DNA of 64,000 bases, from assembly GCF_000418365.1 (NCBI RefSeq), contig NC_021663.1, forward strand, positions 1,054,001-1,118,000. The letters are read 5' to 3'. Positions within the stretch are counted from its first letter, which is position 1. Each line of letters starts with the position of its first letter. The stretch comes from Corynebacterium terpenotabidum Y-11 (GTDB lineage Bacteria > Actinomycetota > Actinomycetes > Mycobacteriales > Mycobacteriaceae). The notes under the pieces are model-generated. The model saw only the letters and a program-made list of their open reading frames with translations. It had not been told where the DNA came from and did not search any database. The position numbers and the translations under genes were made by a program. Positions 27,489 to 36,388 of this stretch are shown here, in pieces.

Positions 27489-27872
27489 GTGGCACTGTCA
27501 GAGCAAGAACAGCGCATGCTGGAGGAAATTGAGCAGGCGCTGATCGCCGATGATCCGGCGTTTGCAGAGCGCAACCGCTCCATGGTGCCCGGCGAGGTCA
27601 ACGTAGGTATCCGGTCGGTGGCGGTCTTCCTGCTCGGACTGTGTGTCCTCGTCGGCGGCATTGCCCTGGCCCAGGTCAGCCTTTGGTTTATCCTCCTGGG
27701 CCTGGTTGGCTTCTTCATCATGTTCGGCGGTGGCCTGATGGCCTTCCGCTCCGGAGGAACGTCCCGTGGTGGAGCGTCGAAGCGGGGGCAGGCGAACCGG
27801 AAAAAGTCCTCCGGTTCCTCCGGTGGGCTCGCGGACCGGATGGAAGACAGCTTCCGTCGTCGTTTCGACTGA
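27489..27872 (+). CDS. DUF3040 small membrane protein
   Basis: Conserved actinobacterial protein found just before mraZ; function unknown. The N-terminus ALSEQEQRMLEEIEQALIADDP is the family hallmark and looks like an amphipathic cytoplasmic helix. Two hydrophobic segments follow (VAVFLLGLCVLVGGIALAQ and LWFILLGLVGFFIMFGGGLMAF), then a basic Ser/Arg-rich tail. GTG 27489 is preferred because AGGGGAGG lies six bases upstream; ATG 27483 would abut the Shine-Dalgarno sequence. Length is 127 residues. A long gap separates it from mraZ, so it has its own terminator. Confidence 0.85.
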   Translation: MALSEQEQRMLEEIEQALIADDPAFAERNRSMVPGEVNVGIRSVAVFLLGLCVLVGGIALAQVSLWFILLGLVGFFIMFGGGLMAFRSGGTSRGGASKRGQANRKKSSGSSGGLADRMEDSFRRRFD

Positions 27873-27920
27873 TCCGGCGGGTCCAGGTTCCGGCAATCCT
27901 GCGTTCCCGGACCCCGCAGT

Positions 27921-27974
27921 GTCGGCGCTGTCGGCGGTGATCTGACGATCGCCGTCGACAGCGCCGACGTTTTT
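27921..27974 (+). terminator. Rho-independent terminator after the DUF3040 gene
   Basis: Arms GTCGGCGCTGTCG (27921-27933) and CGACAGCGCCGAC (27956-27968) pair perfectly over 13 bp with further inner pairing, followed by GTTTTTG. It lies about 50 bases after the stop codon. Confidence 0.88.
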
Positions 27975-28046
27975 GTGCGGTGGGGCGGTGGGGTATCGGT
28001 CCGGGCGGGGGACCGCGCCAGGTGGGGAAGTGGGGGCACGGAGGAC

Positions 28047-28090
28047 TCTGCGGCGGCTCCGCGTCGGCTCTGCGTCGGATCTGCGTCTGT
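28047..28090. repeat. Four 11-bp tandem repeats (TCTGCGTCGGA type)
   Basis: Units TCTGCGGCGGC, TCCGCGTCGGC, TCTGCGTCGGA and TCTGCGTCTGT are contiguous, starting at 28047, 28058, 28069 and 28080. The array lies in the gene-free stretch between the DUF3040 terminator and mraZ. Confidence 0.65.
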
Positions 28091-28581
28091 CGCGCTGCAT
28101 CGGAAAGCCCGGCTCCTGATCTGCCAGGTCGCCCCGCAGGGCCGCGGAAGCGGTGATCGTCGTTCGCTGGGCCTCTCCTGCGCCCATGTCGCGCCCTTAC
28201 CGTGAGCTCGCGGGCTACTTTGCGCCGGTCCCCCACAATGCCCCACCACACGCCGATCCCGGGGCATGGATGGGGTTCCCGTGAGGCGGAAAGGTGTCGA
28301 AAGCGGTTGGCGGGGAGGTCGGGGGCAGCGGGGCTGTGGAGGGTCGGTGCAGGTGGGGTTGACGGTGTTCAAGATAAGCCAAGGGTGGGTGGTGTAGACG
28401 GGGCTTGGTGGGGCGAAAGTGCTCTGAGGGGGTAAAAGTGACACGTTGACTACACCTATCCCCACTGTGACCCACAATTCTTCGGCAGTTAATATGCGCA
28501 GGCAGAGGTGTATTTTTGTGGCTGTGGTCGGTGGTTGCGCCCTGACTTTTTCCGACGAAAGGAGCATTGTTCGTGGAGTGG

Positions 28582-28611
28582 GTGGGGGAGAGTGGGGTAT
28601 TGTGGGCCGCA
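28582..28611 (+). promoter_or_regulatory. MraZ-type direct repeats around the mraZ promoter
   Basis: Three GTGGG units start at 28582, 28592 and 28602, exactly 10 bp apart (GTGGG-N5). This is the MraZ-binding arrangement known from other bacteria. A -10-like TATTGT (28598-28603) sits inside the array, so binding would block transcription of mraZ and the division genes behind it. The repeats are seen; autoregulation is inference. Confidence 0.65.
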
Positions 28612-28722
28612 GCGGAGCTCATTGTCGGTTCCGCCATAACTTCACAGCGACAACACACTGCATGAGCACCGGGGCTGCGTACGGCCCGTGCCTACGGCGA
28701 CCGGAAGGAAGGGGCCGACGAC

Positions 28723-29154
28723 ATGTTCTTCGGAACCTTCACTCCGAAGCTCGACGACAAGGGTCGACTTACCCTGCCCGCCAAATTCCGGGAGGAACTG
28801 GCGGACGGACTCGTCGTCGTCAACGGCCAGGATCACAGTCTCGCGATCTACCCGAGGGATGAGTTCCAGGTCCGGGCACGGAAGGCCACCGAGGCCTCCC
28901 GGTCAAACCCACAGGTCAGGGCTTTTGTTCGACGTCTGGGTGCTAGCGCGGACGAACAGTCTCTCGACAGTCAGGGAAGGATCACCGTCGCACCGGCACA
29001 CCGTCGGTACGCCGGACTGACCAAAGAGTGCGTCGTCATCGGATCGGTCGACCGGATCGAGGTCTGGGACGCCGAAGCCTACGAGAAATACCTCGCAGAC
29101 CACGAGGCCGACTTCTCGGATGGCGACGATGACGCTCTCGCCGGTTTCCTCTGA
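28723..29154 (+). CDS. mraZ: Transcriptional regulator MraZ
   Basis: DNA-binding regulator at the head of the dcw cluster, made of two AbrB-like swapped-hairpin repeats. [23 protein letters not shown] is repeat one (residues 2-24), and [20 protein letters not shown] is repeat two (about 86-105); both carry the DxxGR core used for DNA contact. Length is 143 residues, normal. GGAAGGAAGG lies about 12 bases upstream of ATG 28723. The C-terminal tail is acidic. GTGGG direct repeats upstream suggest autoregulation. The gap to rsmH contains a stable hairpin. Confidence 0.96.
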   Translation: MFFGTFTPKLDDKGRLTLPAKFREELADGLVVVNGQDHSLAIYPRDEFQVRARKATEASRSNPQVRAFVRRLGASADEQSLDSQGRITVAPAHRRYAGLTKECVVIGSVDRIEVWDAEAYEKYLADHEADFSDGDDDALAGFL

Positions 29155-29217
29155 TCCGGACCTGTTCCTCCGGTGCCACATGCGGTGCGTGAGACAGGGC
29201 TGTGTGCCGGCCCTCGT

Positions 29218-29271
29218 CTGCACGGACGATCCGTCTGATGTACTTCCCCGACGTCAGGCAGACCCGTGCAG
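29218..29271 (+). other. Stable nested hairpin in the mraZ-rsmH gap
   Basis: Outer arms CTGCACGG (29218-29225) and CCGTGCAG (29264-29271) pair perfectly. Inner arms CTGATGT (29235-29241) and ACGTCAG (29251-29257) pair with one G-U, loop of nine bases. No T run follows, so it is not a simple terminator. It could be an mRNA processing or attenuation element between mraZ and the rest of the cluster. Confidence 0.5.
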
Positions 29272-29343
29272 GTGAGGCCCTGTATGCAGCCCCTCCCAGC
29301 ACCCGTCGCCCCCCCCGTCCAACTCCCGAGAAAGGTGATTCCG

Positions 29344-30366
29344 ATGTCTGAACCGACACCTCGGATCAGTGGCGAGTTCGGTCATGTCCCCGTAATGCGG
29401 GACCGCATGGTCGAGCTCGTCGGTCTCGGAGTGACCGGGGCCGGGGCGACCACCCCGGTCATCGTCGACGGGACGCTCGGCGCGGGCGGGCACACGGAGG
29501 TGTTCCTCGAGACCTTCTCCGATGCGGTGGTCGTGGGCCTGGACCGGGACCCGAATGCCCTCGCTCAGGCCTCCGACCGGCTGTCCAGGTTCGGTGACCG
29601 GTTCGTCCCCTTCCGCACCCGCTTCGACGGACTGGCCGAGGCACTCGATGAACTCATCGACCAGGGCAGGCTCCCTGAAGAGCTCCGGACCGTCGGCGTT
29701 TCCGGGTACCTCTTCGACCTCGGAGTCTCGTCCATGCAGCTCGATCAGGCGGACCGGGGTTTCGCCTACGCCCAGGACGCTCCTCTGGACATGCGGATGG
29801 ATCCCGATTCGCCGTTGACGGCGGCTGAGGTGCTCAACACCTACAGCCACGGTGATCTCGCCCACGTCCTCAGCGCCTACGGTGATGAGCGGTTCGCCGG
29901 AAAGATCGCCTCGGCGGTGCTGCGGGAGCGCGAGACCGAACCGTTCACCACCTCCGGACGGCTCGTGGAACTGCTCTACCGCACCATCCCCGCGGCCACC
30001 CGACGCACCGGAGGTCATCCCGCCAAGCGCACCTTCCAGGCGTTGCGCGTCGAGGTCAACGCCGAACTGGATTCACTTGCGGCGGTCATTCCCGCAGCAA
30101 CTGACCGGCTCGCCGTCGGCGGTGTCGCGGTCTTCATGAGCTACCAGTCCCTGGAGGACCGGATCGTGAAGAAGGCGGTGGCAGAGCTCACCGCAAACCG
30201 GACACCCCCGGGACTCCCCGTCGACCTCCCGGACACGGCGGCCCTGTTCGAGACGGTGACCCGCGGTGCGGAGAAGGCCCCCGCCGAGGAAATCGACCGC
30301 AATCCACGGTCGGCATCCGTCCGCGTCCGGGCCGTCCGCAGGATCCGGGCAGGAACCCGACAGTGA
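29344..30366 (+). CDS. rsmH: 16S rRNA m4C1402 methyltransferase
   Basis: SAM-dependent methylation of C1402 in the 30S decoding centre; formerly MraW. The N-terminal [17 protein letters not shown] motif [17 protein letters not shown] (about residues 40-56), [18 protein letters not shown] and [16 protein letters not shown] are all intact. ATG 29344 has GAAAGG about 8 bases upstream; frames beginning further upstream read through the hairpin region. Length is 340 residues. The stop overlaps a GTG that could start the next gene. Confidence 0.96.
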   Translation: MSEPTPRISGEFGHVPVMRDRMVELVGLGVTGAGATTPVIVDGTLGAGGHTEVFLETFSDAVVVGLDRDPNALAQASDRLSRFGDRFVPFRTRFDGLAEALDELIDQGRLPEELRTVGVSGYLFDLGVSSMQLDQADRGFAYAQDAPLDMRMDPDSPLTAAEVLNTYSHGDLAHVLSAYGDERFAGKIASAVLRERETEPFTTSGRLVELLYRTIPAATRRTGGHPAKRTFQALRVEVNAELDSLAAVIPAATDRLAVGGVAVFMSYQSLEDRIVKKAVAELTANRTPPGLPVDLPDTAALFETVTRGAEKAPAEEIDRNPRSASVRVRAVRRIRAGTRQ

Positions 30367-30452
30367 CCCCTTCCCCGTTCCCCCTCCTCGAGGACCGACG
30401 ACACACCGTCGAGAACACCGACCGACCCTCCACTGACAGTAAGGCACCCACC

Positions 30453-31184
30453 ATGAGCACAGGAACAATCACCGGAACACGGCGTTCCGGGAGCACGGTC
30501 CGGTCGCCGTATCGCCAGGAAGGCACCCGCACCGGGGCGCGGAGGTCCGGCGCGGCGGACCGGCGGGGCATCGTCCCGCCGCGGACCGGCTCCCTCCAGC
30601 AGGTGTCCGTCCGTGGTCGTCGGGTGGCGGTGAAGGAGAAGGTGAACTCCACCTTCCTCCGGCTCGTCGTCGTTCTCGTCCTGCTGGTCGGTGCCGGGGT
30701 GACCGCGGCCATGTTCCTGTCGGCGAAGACCACCGAGCAGGCCTTCGAGCTGCAGGAGGCGAGGTCGCGCAGCACCACCCTCGCCAACGAACTGGAGAGC
30801 CTCAACCGCGACTACCGCGAACTCAGTTCCTCGGAACACCTCGCCTCCGAGGCGTCCCGTCTGGGGATGGTCGTCCCCGGACAGACCGGCGTCCTCGCTG
30901 TCGACGGAGACCAGATCAACGAGATCCGCGGCGCGGACGGCAGTACCAACGGTGAGATCGTCGACCTGGACGCCACCGGGCAGAGCGTCTCCCGGACGAG
31001 CCGCCCCAGCACCGACCAGACGCAGAACGCGACAGTGCCGGGGACCTCCACCACTGAATCGGAGACAGACTCGGCCGCCTCGACCGACGGGGAAGGTCAG
31101 AGTACCGGGGAACAGTCGGCACAGGGCGAGGCGTCGGCAGCGGAGGAGTCCTCGGCTGTCGGGACCGGCCAGCTCCCGTATTAG
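30453..31184 (+). CDS. ftsL: FtsL-like septum protein
   Basis: Bitopic division protein expected to link FtsQ, FtsI and FtsW at the septum. An Arg-rich cytoplasmic N-terminus of about 65 residues precedes one helix (FLRLVVVLVLLVGAGVTAAMFL) and an extracytoplasmic coiled coil (residues about 90-130) with leucine spacing ending in SEASRLGMVVPGQ, a hallmark of FtsL/DivIC proteins. The last 90 residues are Ser/Thr/Glu/Gly-rich and probably disordered. ATG 30453 has AAGG at 8 bases; an in-frame GTG at 30363 overlapping the rsmH stop, also with an AGGA, would add 30 residues. Start uncertain, gene secure. Confidence 0.85.
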   Translation: MSTGTITGTRRSGSTVRSPYRQEGTRTGARRSGAADRRGIVPPRTGSLQQVSVRGRRVAVKEKVNSTFLRLVVVLVLLVGAGVTAAMFLSAKTTEQAFELQEARSRSTTLANELESLNRDYRELSSSEHLASEASRLGMVVPGQTGVLAVDGDQINEIRGADGSTNGEIVDLDATGQSVSRTSRPSTDQTQNATVPGTSTTESETDSAASTDGEGQSTGEQSAQGEASAAEESSAVGTGQLPY

Positions 31185-31308
31185 TCCCGGTAACGTCGAT
31201 CTGCCCTGGGCAACGGTAAACTAGGGCATTCTGTTGTCGGATGGCCCGACAACCAGCCGAATGAAGGCCGGGGCGTCCCGGCAGGACCAGAGATGGGAGA
31301 CCGAGACT

Positions 31309-33231
31309 GTGGACCAGGACCGGAACGACCGGCGCGGCCAGCGGCGGAGTGTGCCGGGGAACTCCTGGCGGACGCTGGACACCAGCGCCGCAGGGTTCCA
31401 CTCCCGGGGAACTGTCGTGGTGGTCGCCGTCGTTGTCATCGTCGTGGTCCTCATCGCCCGGCTCATGCAGATCCAGCTGGTCAAGGGGGATTCCCTGTCC
31501 GCCAGTGCCGCGGAACAACGCACCAGTCAGGTCAACCTCCTCGCGTCGCGGGGGCAGATCCTCGACCGCGACGGGCGGGAACTCGCGTACACCATGAAGG
31601 CGTCGATGATCGTCGCCCATCCGGCGAGTCTGCCGACGTATATGGCGGACCGGTACCGTCTGGATCCCCGGACCGAGGACAACCCCGACGGAGCACTCCC
31701 GCCGGATGAACAGCTCGAGGAGATCATCACCGAACTGCCGGCCATGCTCGACGGGGACACTGAAGCGGTCAAGGAGGACGACCTTCGGGAGGCGCTGACC
31801 TCCGAGGACACGTACCGACGCCTCGTCACCAACGTCGACCCGGATATTGCCGAGAAGATCACGCAGAGGTGGCCGGAGCTGGTCGCCGAACCCCAGGACA
31901 TCCGCCAGTATCCCAACGGTGCGGTCGGGGCGAACATCATCGGCAAGTACGGCTGGGTCGCTGACGGGGTTGAGGGTGGCCAGTACGGATTGGAACTGTC
32001 GGCGGACGCCGGACTCCAGGGTAAGGACGGGTCCTACACCGCTGATTTCAGCAACGGTGTCATCATCCCGGGTACGGTCCGTGACCAGCATCCCGCCGTC
32101 GACGGCAACACCTACGAGCTCACCATTGACACCGATGCCCAGACCTTCGTCCAGCAGCAGGTGCAGCAGGCCAAGGAGAAGTCCGGGGCGGAATCCGCGT
32201 CGGCCGTGGTGCTCGACGCGAAGACCGGTGAAGTGATCGCCATGGCGACCTCGGACACCATCAACCCGATGGGTGACCTGCAGCAGCAGGTCGACCAGGG
32301 CAAGGAGTTCACCAACCGCGCCGTGGAATCCGCGTTCGAACCGGGTTCCGTCGCCAAGGTGATGACTGCCGCCGCAGCGATCGAGGAGGGCAAGACCACC
32401 CCCGACGAGGTCCTCCAGGTACCGGGCAGCATCGATCTGGCCGGGGTGACCGTCAAGGACGCCTGGGACCACGGTGTGGTGTCGTACACGACGACCGGAG
32501 TTTTCGGGAAGTCCTCCAACGTCGGAACACTCATGCTCGCCCAGCGGGTCGGCGAGGAGAAGTTCAGTGAGTACCTCGACAGGTTCGGGATCGGGCAGGC
32601 CACCAACCTCGGCCTGCCGGCGGAGACAGCCGGCTACGTCCCGGACCTGGCCCAGTGGTCGGGCGGCACCTTCGCCAACCTGCCCATCGGTCAGGGAATG
32701 TCGATGAGCCTGCTCCAGATGACGAGCATCTACCAGGCCCTCGCCAATGACGGGGTCCGGATCACCCCGAGCCTCATCCGTTCGGAGACCACCGCCGACG
32801 GAACGGAGATTCCGCAGGCCGAACCGGAGAAGACCACGGTCGTCTCGCCGGCGACCGCCCGCACCGTCGTCGACATGTTCCGGGCCATCAACCAGGACGA
32901 CCCGACCGGTGTGCAGGAGGGGACCGCCCCGGGTGCCGGTATCGAGGGGTACCAGACGTCAGGCAAGACCGGGACGGCCCAGCAGATCGACCCGGAGACC
33001 AAGGCGTACTCCAACTCGAACTACTGGATCACCTACGCGGGCATTGCCCCGGCGGATGACCCCCGGTTCGTGGTCGGCATCATGCTCGACAACCCGCAGC
33101 GGAGCTCCGACGGCAGCGGTGGTCAGTCCGCCGCACCACTGTTCCACGACATCGGTTCCTGGCTCCTGGACCACTACAATGTGCCGCTGTCCGCGACCGA
33201 AGCACCCCGACTCATTCTGGAGGCACAGTGA
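31309..33231 (+). CDS. ftsI: Septal penicillin-binding protein 3 (transpeptidase)
   Basis: Class B PBP that crosslinks septal peptidoglycan with FtsW. A basic N-terminus and one helix (GTVVVVAVVVIVVVLIARLM) precede the dimerisation domain (RGQILDRDGRELAYTM). The transpeptidase motifs are SVAK (in EPGSVAKVMT), SSN (in GKSSNVGT) and KTGT (in TSGKTGTAQ). No PASTA domain is present. The start is uncertain: GTG 31309 has GGGAG nine bases upstream and gives 640 residues; TTG 31234 would add 25 residues of atypical codon usage. The stop overlaps the murE GTG. Confidence 0.95.
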   Translation: MDQDRNDRRGQRRSVPGNSWRTLDTSAAGFHSRGTVVVVAVVVIVVVLIARLMQIQLVKGDSLSASAAEQRTSQVNLLASRGQILDRDGRELAYTMKASMIVAHPASLPTYMADRYRLDPRTEDNPDGALPPDEQLEEIITELPAMLDGDTEAVKEDDLREALTSEDTYRRLVTNVDPDIAEKITQRWPELVAEPQDIRQYPNGAVGANIIGKYGWVADGVEGGQYGLELSADAGLQGKDGSYTADFSNGVIIPGTVRDQHPAVDGNTYELTIDTDAQTFVQQQVQQAKEKSGAESASAVVLDAKTGEVIAMATSDTINPMGDLQQQVDQGKEFTNRAVESAFEPGSVAKVMTAAAAIEEGKTTPDEVLQVPGSIDLAGVTVKDAWDHGVVSYTTTGVFGKSSNVGTLMLAQRVGEEKFSEYLDRFGIGQATNLGLPAETAGYVPDLAQWSGGTFANLPIGQGMSMSLLQMTSIYQALANDGVRITPSLIRSETTADGTEIPQAEPEKTTVVSPATARTVVDMFRAINQDDPTGVQEGTAPGAGIEGYQTSGKTGTAQQIDPETKAYSNSNYWITYAGIAPADDPRFVVGIMLDNPQRSSDGSGGQSAAPLFHDIGSWLLDHYNVPLSATEAPRLILEAQ

Positions 33232-34844
33232 CCGACACCCACTCCACGCCCACGTTCGCCCGCCTGGCGGAACTGACCGGCGGGCGTCTGTGCCTCACCT
33301 CCGGTGCCCCGGTCGCTGACGACGTGGCCGCGCGTCCGGTGGCGTCCGCGGCGATCGACGCCCGCGACGTGCCTGCCGACGGGCTGTTCATGGCGGTCCC
33401 CGGCACCCACGACCACGGTGCACGGTTCGTCGGCCAGTCCGCCGGCGCTGGCGTCCTCACCGACGAGGCAGGTCTCGCAGTCCTCGCAACGGAGGGGTAC
33501 AACGGTCCCGTCCTCGTCGTCGACGATTGCCGGGCTTGGCTTGGACCGGTGGCCGCGGAAATCCACGGGCACCCGTCCCGGGATATGACGGTCATCGGCG
33601 TGACCGGGACCAGCGGGAAGACCACGACAACCTACATGATGGAGCGTGCCCTCCTCGGGCACCGTCATGTCGGGCTCATCGGTACCACCGGAACCCGGAT
33701 CGACGGCCGCCCCGTGCCGACCTCGCTGACCACCCCGGAGGCGCCGACGCTCCAGGCGCTCTTCGCCCGGATGCGGGACGAGGGAGTCACCCATGTCGTC
33801 ATGGAGGTCTCCTCCCATGCACTGGTCCTCGGCCGGGTCCGCGGTGTCGATATCGATGTCGCTGCCTTCACCAACCTCTCCCAGGACCACCTCGACTTCC
33901 ACCCGACGATGGAGGACTATTTCGCCGCGAAGTCGCTGCTCTTCACCGGGGCACAGGATCCGGCGGGCAGTCTGCCGACGTCCGTGGTGTGCGTCGACGA
34001 CGAGTGGGGACGACGTCTTGCCGACCAGCTGGGACGTGACACCGTCACCGTCGCCACGGGCGGGGACGCCTCCGGTGACGACACCTGGCAGGTACGGTCC
34101 GTCGCGGTGCGTCCGGACGGGACGCAGCACATCACTGTGCAGTACCCGGAGGGCACCAGCTCCTTCGACCTGTCGGTGCCCGGGGCGTTCAATGTCGCCA
34201 ACGCCACTCTGGCGCTGGCCGCACTTGTCGCTGCCGGTGAGGACGTGTCGGTAGCCGGTCGCCTGGCGGAGGTCCGCGTCCCCGGTCGAATGCAGAAGGT
34301 CACCGGCACCTCGTGGCGGCCGGACTTCCTCGCCCTCGTCGACTACGCGCACAAGCCCGGTGCGGTCACCGCGGTCCTCGGGACCCTCAATGAGCAGCTC
34401 GACCGGGCAGCTGCGGGGCAGGACGCCACCCGTGGCAGGCTCGGTGTCGTTCTCGGCGCCGGGGGTAACCGGGACCACGAGAAGCGTCCAAAGATGGGTG
34501 CGGCCGCAGCGGCGGCCGCAGATCTCGTCATCGTCACCGACGACAACCCGCGTGACGAGGACCCGGCCACCATCCGCGACGCCGTCGCCGCCGGCGCCCG
34601 CGAACGGGCGGCACAGCGGACCGACGGATGTCGTCCCGAGCTGCTCGAGATCGGCGACCGGACGGCGGCGATCCGTGCCGCCGTGGACTGGGCCCGCACC
34701 GGAGACATCATCGTCATCGCAGGCAAGGGGCACGAGACTGGTCAGATCATCGGGGACACCGTCATCGACTTCGACGACCGGGTCGTTCTCGCCGACGCTC
34801 TCGACCAGCGTTTCCACACCGAGCACAAGGAGCTGCAGCCATGA
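33228..34844 (+). CDS. murE: UDP-MurNAc-tripeptide synthetase (meso-DAP adding)
   Basis: ATP-dependent ligase adding the third residue of the stem peptide. The P-loop is GVTGTSGKTTTTYMM (about residues 124-138), the central domain contains TSLTTPEAPTLQ, and the C-terminal specificity motif is DDNPRDED. DNPR is characteristic of enzymes that use meso-diaminopimelate rather than lysine, matching corynebacterial walls. Length is 538 residues with GTG start overlapping ftsI; the stop overlaps the murF ATG. A His-rich H-x-x-x-H stretch is absent, as expected. Confidence 0.96.
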   Translation: MTDTHSTPTFARLAELTGGRLCLTSGAPVADDVAARPVASAAIDARDVPADGLFMAVPGTHDHGARFVGQSAGAGVLTDEAGLAVLATEGYNGPVLVVDDCRAWLGPVAAEIHGHPSRDMTVIGVTGTSGKTTTTYMMERALLGHRHVGLIGTTGTRIDGRPVPTSLTTPEAPTLQALFARMRDEGVTHVVMEVSSHALVLGRVRGVDIDVAAFTNLSQDHLDFHPTMEDYFAAKSLLFTGAQDPAGSLPTSVVCVDDEWGRRLADQLGRDTVTVATGGDASGDDTWQVRSVAVRPDGTQHITVQYPEGTSSFDLSVPGAFNVANATLALAALVAAGEDVSVAGRLAEVRVPGRMQKVTGTSWRPDFLALVDYAHKPGAVTAVLGTLNEQLDRAAAGQDATRGRLGVVLGAGGNRDHEKRPKMGAAAAAAADLVIVTDDNPRDEDPATIRDAVAAGARERAAQRTDGCRPELLEIGDRTAAIRAAVDWARTGDIIVIAGKGHETGQIIGDTVIDFDDRVVLADALDQRFHTEHKELQP

Positions 34845-36376
34845 TCGACCTGACCGCTGCACAGATCGCCGAGATCACCGGCGGCACGCTCATCGACGGG
34901 GCGGATCCCGCGACCCCGGTCAGTGGGCCGGTGGAGTTCGACTCCCGCCGGATCACCCCCGGCAGTGTGTACATGGCTTTGCCCGGGGCCCGCGTCGACG
35001 GTCACGACTTCGCCGCCGCCGCCCTGGACGACGGTGCTGCCCTCGTGCTGGCTGGCCGTCCCACCGGTGGGCCGGCCCTGCTGTGCCCACCGGTCGAGCA
35101 GGAGGAGGGGACGCAACGCAATGCGTCCTACCTCGACAATGACCCGGACGGCCTGGGGGAGCGGGTGATCACCGCGGTCTCCCGCCTCGCCAGGTACAGC
35201 ACTGACGTCCTCGTCGCCGAGAACGGTCTCACCGTCATCGGCGTCACCGGCTCCGCCGGCAAGACCTCGACCAAGGACCTGCTCGGGGCGGTATTCTCCC
35301 GTGCCGGTGCGACCGTCGCGCCACCCGGGAGCCTCAACAACGAGATCGGGCACCCCTACACCGTGCTCAAGGCAGATCGGAGCACCCGCTACCTCATCGC
35401 CGAAATGTCGGCGCGGGGCCAGGGGCATATCGCCCGTCTCGCCCGGATCGCCCCGCCCCGGATCGGTGTGGTGCTCAACGTGGGTACCGCGCACCTGGGT
35501 GAGTTCGGTTCCCGGGACGGCATCGCCCGCGCCAAGGGTGAGCTGGTCGAGGCACTGCCCCCCGCCGCTGACGGAGGAGTCGCCGTCCTCAATGCCGACG
35601 ACGACCTCGTCGCCGGGATGGCACAGCGGACCACCGCACGCGTCGTCTTCTACTCCGCGACCCAGGGTGCCGGGGGAACGGCCGACTACCGTGCCTCGGA
35701 TGTGTCCCTCGACGAGGTGGCGCGGGCGTCGTTCCTGCTGCACCACCCGGCGGGGGATCCGGTCCCGGTGCGCCTCGGCGTCTTCGGCGCACACAATGTC
35801 GCCAACGCCCTGGCGGCGGCCGCTGCAGCGATCGAGTGCGGCCTGGATCCGGCGACCGTCGCGGATGCACTCACCGGGTATACCGCCGCCAGTGCGAACC
35901 GGATGGACGTCCGGACCAGACCCGACGGACTGACCGTCATCAACGACTCCTACAACGCCAACCCGGACTCCATGCGTGCCGGTATCGACGCTCTGGTCCA
36001 CGCTGCGGCAGGACGCCCCGGGAAGGAATCCTGGGCTGTGCTCGGACAGATGGCGGAACTCGGTGAGGAGACCGTCGGCGAACACGCCGGGATCGGTGAC
36101 TACCTCGCCGACCAGGGAGTCGACCGGCTCATCGTCGTCGGCGCCGGTCCGAACCAGGATGCGCTGGCGCGGACGGCCTCCGCCCGTGGCATGCAGGTCA
36201 ACAGGGCCGCCGACGTCGCGTCTGCGATCACCGCGCTGTCCGCAACGCACCCCGGGGACGTCGTGCTCGTCAAGGCGTCCTATTCTGACGGTCTGTGGCG
36301 CGTCGCGGAGGGTCTCCACGCGGACGCCCGGCACACCCAGCCATCCCCGTCCACCCGCCCCTCTGAGACAAGGTAA
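34841..36376 (+). CDS. murF: UDP-MurNAc-tripeptide:D-alanyl-D-alanine ligase
   Basis: Adds the D-Ala-D-Ala dipeptide to complete the cytoplasmic pentapeptide precursor. The N-terminal domain has FDSRRITPGSVYMALPGAR, the P-loop is GVTGSAGKTSTKDLL (about residues 132-146), and the C-terminal domain has NDSYNANPDSMRAGIDAL, a MurF hallmark. Length is 511 residues. ATG 34841 overlaps the murE stop (ATGA). The last 20 residues are Thr/Ser/Pro-rich. The ddl gene that supplies the dipeptide is not in this cluster, as usual in corynebacteria. Confidence 0.96.
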   Translation: MIDLTAAQIAEITGGTLIDGADPATPVSGPVEFDSRRITPGSVYMALPGARVDGHDFAAAALDDGAALVLAGRPTGGPALLCPPVEQEEGTQRNASYLDNDPDGLGERVITAVSRLARYSTDVLVAENGLTVIGVTGSAGKTSTKDLLGAVFSRAGATVAPPGSLNNEIGHPYTVLKADRSTRYLIAEMSARGQGHIARLARIAPPRIGVVLNVGTAHLGEFGSRDGIARAKGELVEALPPAADGGVAVLNADDDLVAGMAQRTTARVVFYSATQGAGGTADYRASDVSLDEVARASFLLHHPAGDPVPVRLGVFGAHNVANALAAAAAAIECGLDPATVADALTGYTAASANRMDVRTRPDGLTVINDSYNANPDSMRAGIDALVHAAAGRPGKESWAVLGQMAELGEETVGEHAGIGDYLADQGVDRLIVVGAGPNQDALARTASARGMQVNRAADVASAITALSATHPGDVVLVKASYSDGLWRVAEGLHADARHTQPSPSTRPSETR

Positions 36377-36388
36377 CCGATACCTCCC

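Larger units (their letters stand above)
27975..28722. other. Gene-free region upstream of mraZ
   Basis: About 750 bases of GC-rich sequence after the DUF3040 terminator. Open frames here have wrong codon usage and no RBS. It contains an 11-bp tandem array (28047-28090), a G-rich stretch with many TGGGG runs (28300-28440), a more AT-rich stretch around 28480-28560, and the MraZ-type repeats with a -10-like element (28582-28611). I cannot exclude a small RNA. Confidence 0.6.

Noticed and set aside
27440..28567. Long minus-strand frames across the DUF3040 gene and the mraZ upstream region
   Set aside because: Pro/Arg/Ser-rich translations typical of GC-rich antisense frames; they run through a terminator.
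28446..28862. 138-codon frame overlapping the start of mraZ
   Set aside because: It crosses the MraZ-type repeats and the mraZ RBS in another frame and has no family features.
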